23,545 nucleotides of DNA from Thermoplasmata archaeon. GTDB lineage: Archaea > Thermoplasmatota > Thermoplasmata > Thermoplasmatales > Thermoplasmataceae. The DNA is taken from positions 1-23,545 of the forward strand of contig JAKBRR010000005.1 in the NCBI GenBank assembly GCA_021845325.1, written 5' to 3'. Of this stretch, positions 22,593 to 23,545 are shown piece by piece. Both the position numbers and the translations under genes were made by a program. Under the pieces are notes generated by a model that was not told the DNA's origin, made no database searches, and worked only from the letters and a program-made list of their open reading frames with translations. Position 1 is the first letter of the stretch. Each line of letters opens with the position of its first letter.

Positions 22593-22604
22593 ATTATATT
22601 AACT
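22593..22604 (-). promoter_or_regulatory. TATA box of the AhpD-like/transporter transcript
   Basis: Minus strand AGTTAATATAAT-like stretch centred 24-25 nt ahead of the ATG at 22575, the standard spacing for a leaderless archaeal gene. Confidence 0.5.
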
Positions 22605-22695
22605 ATTGTCTGGCAAAAAAATTGACTTTTGGACTTAATTTCAACAAAAATTGTTTCTGAAGTAAATCATTTGTTTTTGGTTACTCACTATGCAT

Positions 22696-23151
22696 CTAAG
22701 GCACTTCGTCCAGTATGACCTCAAAATCCACATCATATACACCGAATGCTGGAAGGGTACCTCTGGCATAATTCCTTATCTCACCACATTCTTCTCCAAC
22801 TATTTGTATGCTGAATCTTCTTGAGCCAGTGGTGATCATTAGTTTCTTGATTCGTTTTTCTGTTCTTACATAGGATACAAACTCATCTATTTTCTCGGCA
22901 GGGATATTAAAGGATATATATGCTTTACATCCCATACCTAGCTTTGTGTAATCTATATCGCCCCTGCATCCCTTTACTATGCCTCTCTGTTTCAGCAGTG
23001 CCATTCTATCTCTTACAGTCCAGAGGCTTTTGCCCGTTCTTTCTGAAATCTCATTATAGGTTAGTGAGCAATCTTCCTCTAGTATTTTTATGATATCCAG
23101 ATCGAGCTGGTCAAGTTTGAAGGGCTTCATAAAATACATATATGATGGCAT
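22696..23151 (-). CDS. Lrp/AsnC-family transcription regulator
   Basis: A 151-aa protein with the classical layout. An N-terminal winged helix-turn-helix starts at LDQLDLDIIKILEEDCSLTY, continues with NEISERTGKSLWTVRDRMAL and ends LKQRGIVKG. The C-terminal RAM-type alpha/beta domain (GCKAYISFNIPAEKIDEFVS through DVDFEVILDE) usually binds an amino acid and makes octamers. Three in-frame ATGs occur within the first eight codons; the third (23130, MKPFKLDQLD) matches the usual family start, but a TATA-like GCATATAAC (23189-23197) points to transcription from about 23168, so the first is also possible. It lies upstream of the AhpD-like/transporter transcript and on the same strand, and may control it. 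Confidence 0.9.
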   Translation of the reverse strand: MPSYMYFMKPFKLDQLDLDIIKILEEDCSLTYNEISERTGKSLWTVRDRMALLKQRGIVKGCRGDIDYTKLGMGCKAYISFNIPAEKIDEFVSYVRTEKRIKKLMITTGSRRFSIQIVGEECGEIRNYARGTLPAFGVYDVDFEVILDEVP

Positions 23152-23334
23152 TATTTACAAATTTCCAGTCCATGAAAACACAAATAATGTTATATGCAAC
23201 TTTTGTGAAAATCCTTATCACGAATAAAATTGCTATTTTAAAACAATATATAAATTCTAATTTCAAATGTAATAAATGACCTCAAAATAATATTATGAAG
23301 ATGAAAATATAATTTAAAAATTGGTGATTAGGTT
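23152..23334. other. Intergenic, A+T-rich
   Basis: Holds the promoter of the Lrp-type gene (TATA near 23193) and the region after the stop of the transporter gene on the right. The tract 23222-23320 is poor in G and C and has no coding potential that I can support. Confidence 0.5.
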
Positions 23335-23545
23335 TTATTGACCCTTTGTTGCTGATTCTACGGACATGGACTGATTCGGCTTGAAATCCCACACCCCTTC
23401 AGAAGGATCTTCTGATGATACTTCCAGACTCAATCCCTTTGTTTCACGTATTGTCAACAGTGTTACAACTGCTCCTATGGCTGCCATTGCTCCAAGTAGC
23501 TCGAATTCACCACCATTTCCAAGTGCTGTTCCAAGTATAAGGAAA
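23335..23545 (-). CDS. Major facilitator transporter, C-terminal end only
   Basis: The minus-strand frame is open from the window edge to TAA at 23337-23335, about 70 residues. It begins in a membrane helix (LILGTALGNGGEF, then LLGAMAAIGAVVTLLTI) and continues with RETKGLSLEVSSED, the R-E-T-K-G-x-S-L-E sequence at the end of the last helix of sugar- or metabolite-transporting MFS proteins. A soluble tail of about 30 residues follows. The substrate cannot be told from this end. Confidence 0.8.
   Translation of the reverse strand, partial: FLILGTALGNGGEFELLGAMAAIGAVVTLLTIRETKGLSLEVSSEDPSEGVWDFKPNQSMSVESATKGQ

Overview
The window looks like a piece of a Thermoplasmatales-type archaeal chromosome carrying an integrated mobile element of about 15.4 kb. 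Archaeal identity rests on a complete sn-glycerol-1-phosphate dehydrogenase gene (archaeal lipid stereochemistry), a UPF0179 protein, a YchF-like TGS GTPase of archaeal type, a tRNA gene without an encoded CCA, and TATA boxes about 25 nt ahead of several start codons (leaderless genes). The narrower Thermoplasmatales assignment is an impression from protein character and was not tested by any search.

Left chromosomal flank (1-5186): the 3' end of a GNAT acetyltransferase; a membrane PH-like protein whose zinc ribbon is encoded in frame upstream of its first ATG; a compact minus-strand operon egsA - UPF0179 - TGS GTPase; an isoaspartyl peptidase/asparaginase; and tRNA-Val(GAC).

Integrated element (5187-20590): it lies between the 3' end of tRNA-Val and a 15-bp direct copy of that end at 20576-20590. 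Next to the right end is an intact tyrosine recombinase. To its left comes a replication module on the minus strand with overlapping starts and stops: AbrB-like protein, a 50-aa protein, an Sm/LSm-like protein, and a D5/P4-type (SF3) helicase split by an in-frame TAA. Past the helicase stop is a two-sided iteron cluster around an A+T tract, the best candidate for a replication origin. The middle holds a pair of adjacent genes of unknown function (355 and 331 aa), a possible PD-(D/E)XK nuclease, and a three-gene set of small coiled-coil or basic proteins. The left part carries a convergent Type II-like restriction-modification pair in strikingly A+T-rich sequence, a second AbrB-like regulator, an unknown 207-aa protein, and a broken IS5-family transposase. 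A decayed MT-A70 methyltransferase lies near 15.5 kb. I recognise no capsid, terminase or conjugation gene, so an integrative plasmid is the simplest description.

Right chromosomal flank (20591-23545): a hairpin with a T run that was probably the original tRNA-Val terminator, a TDT-family anion transporter, an AhpD-like protein lacking its redox cysteines, an Lrp/AsnC regulator, and the C-terminus of a major facilitator transporter.

The less understood parts are the iteron origin, the LSm-like protein inside the replication operon, the interrupted SF3 helicase with altered Walker A and arginine-finger positions, and the unknown two-gene module at 13250-15313.
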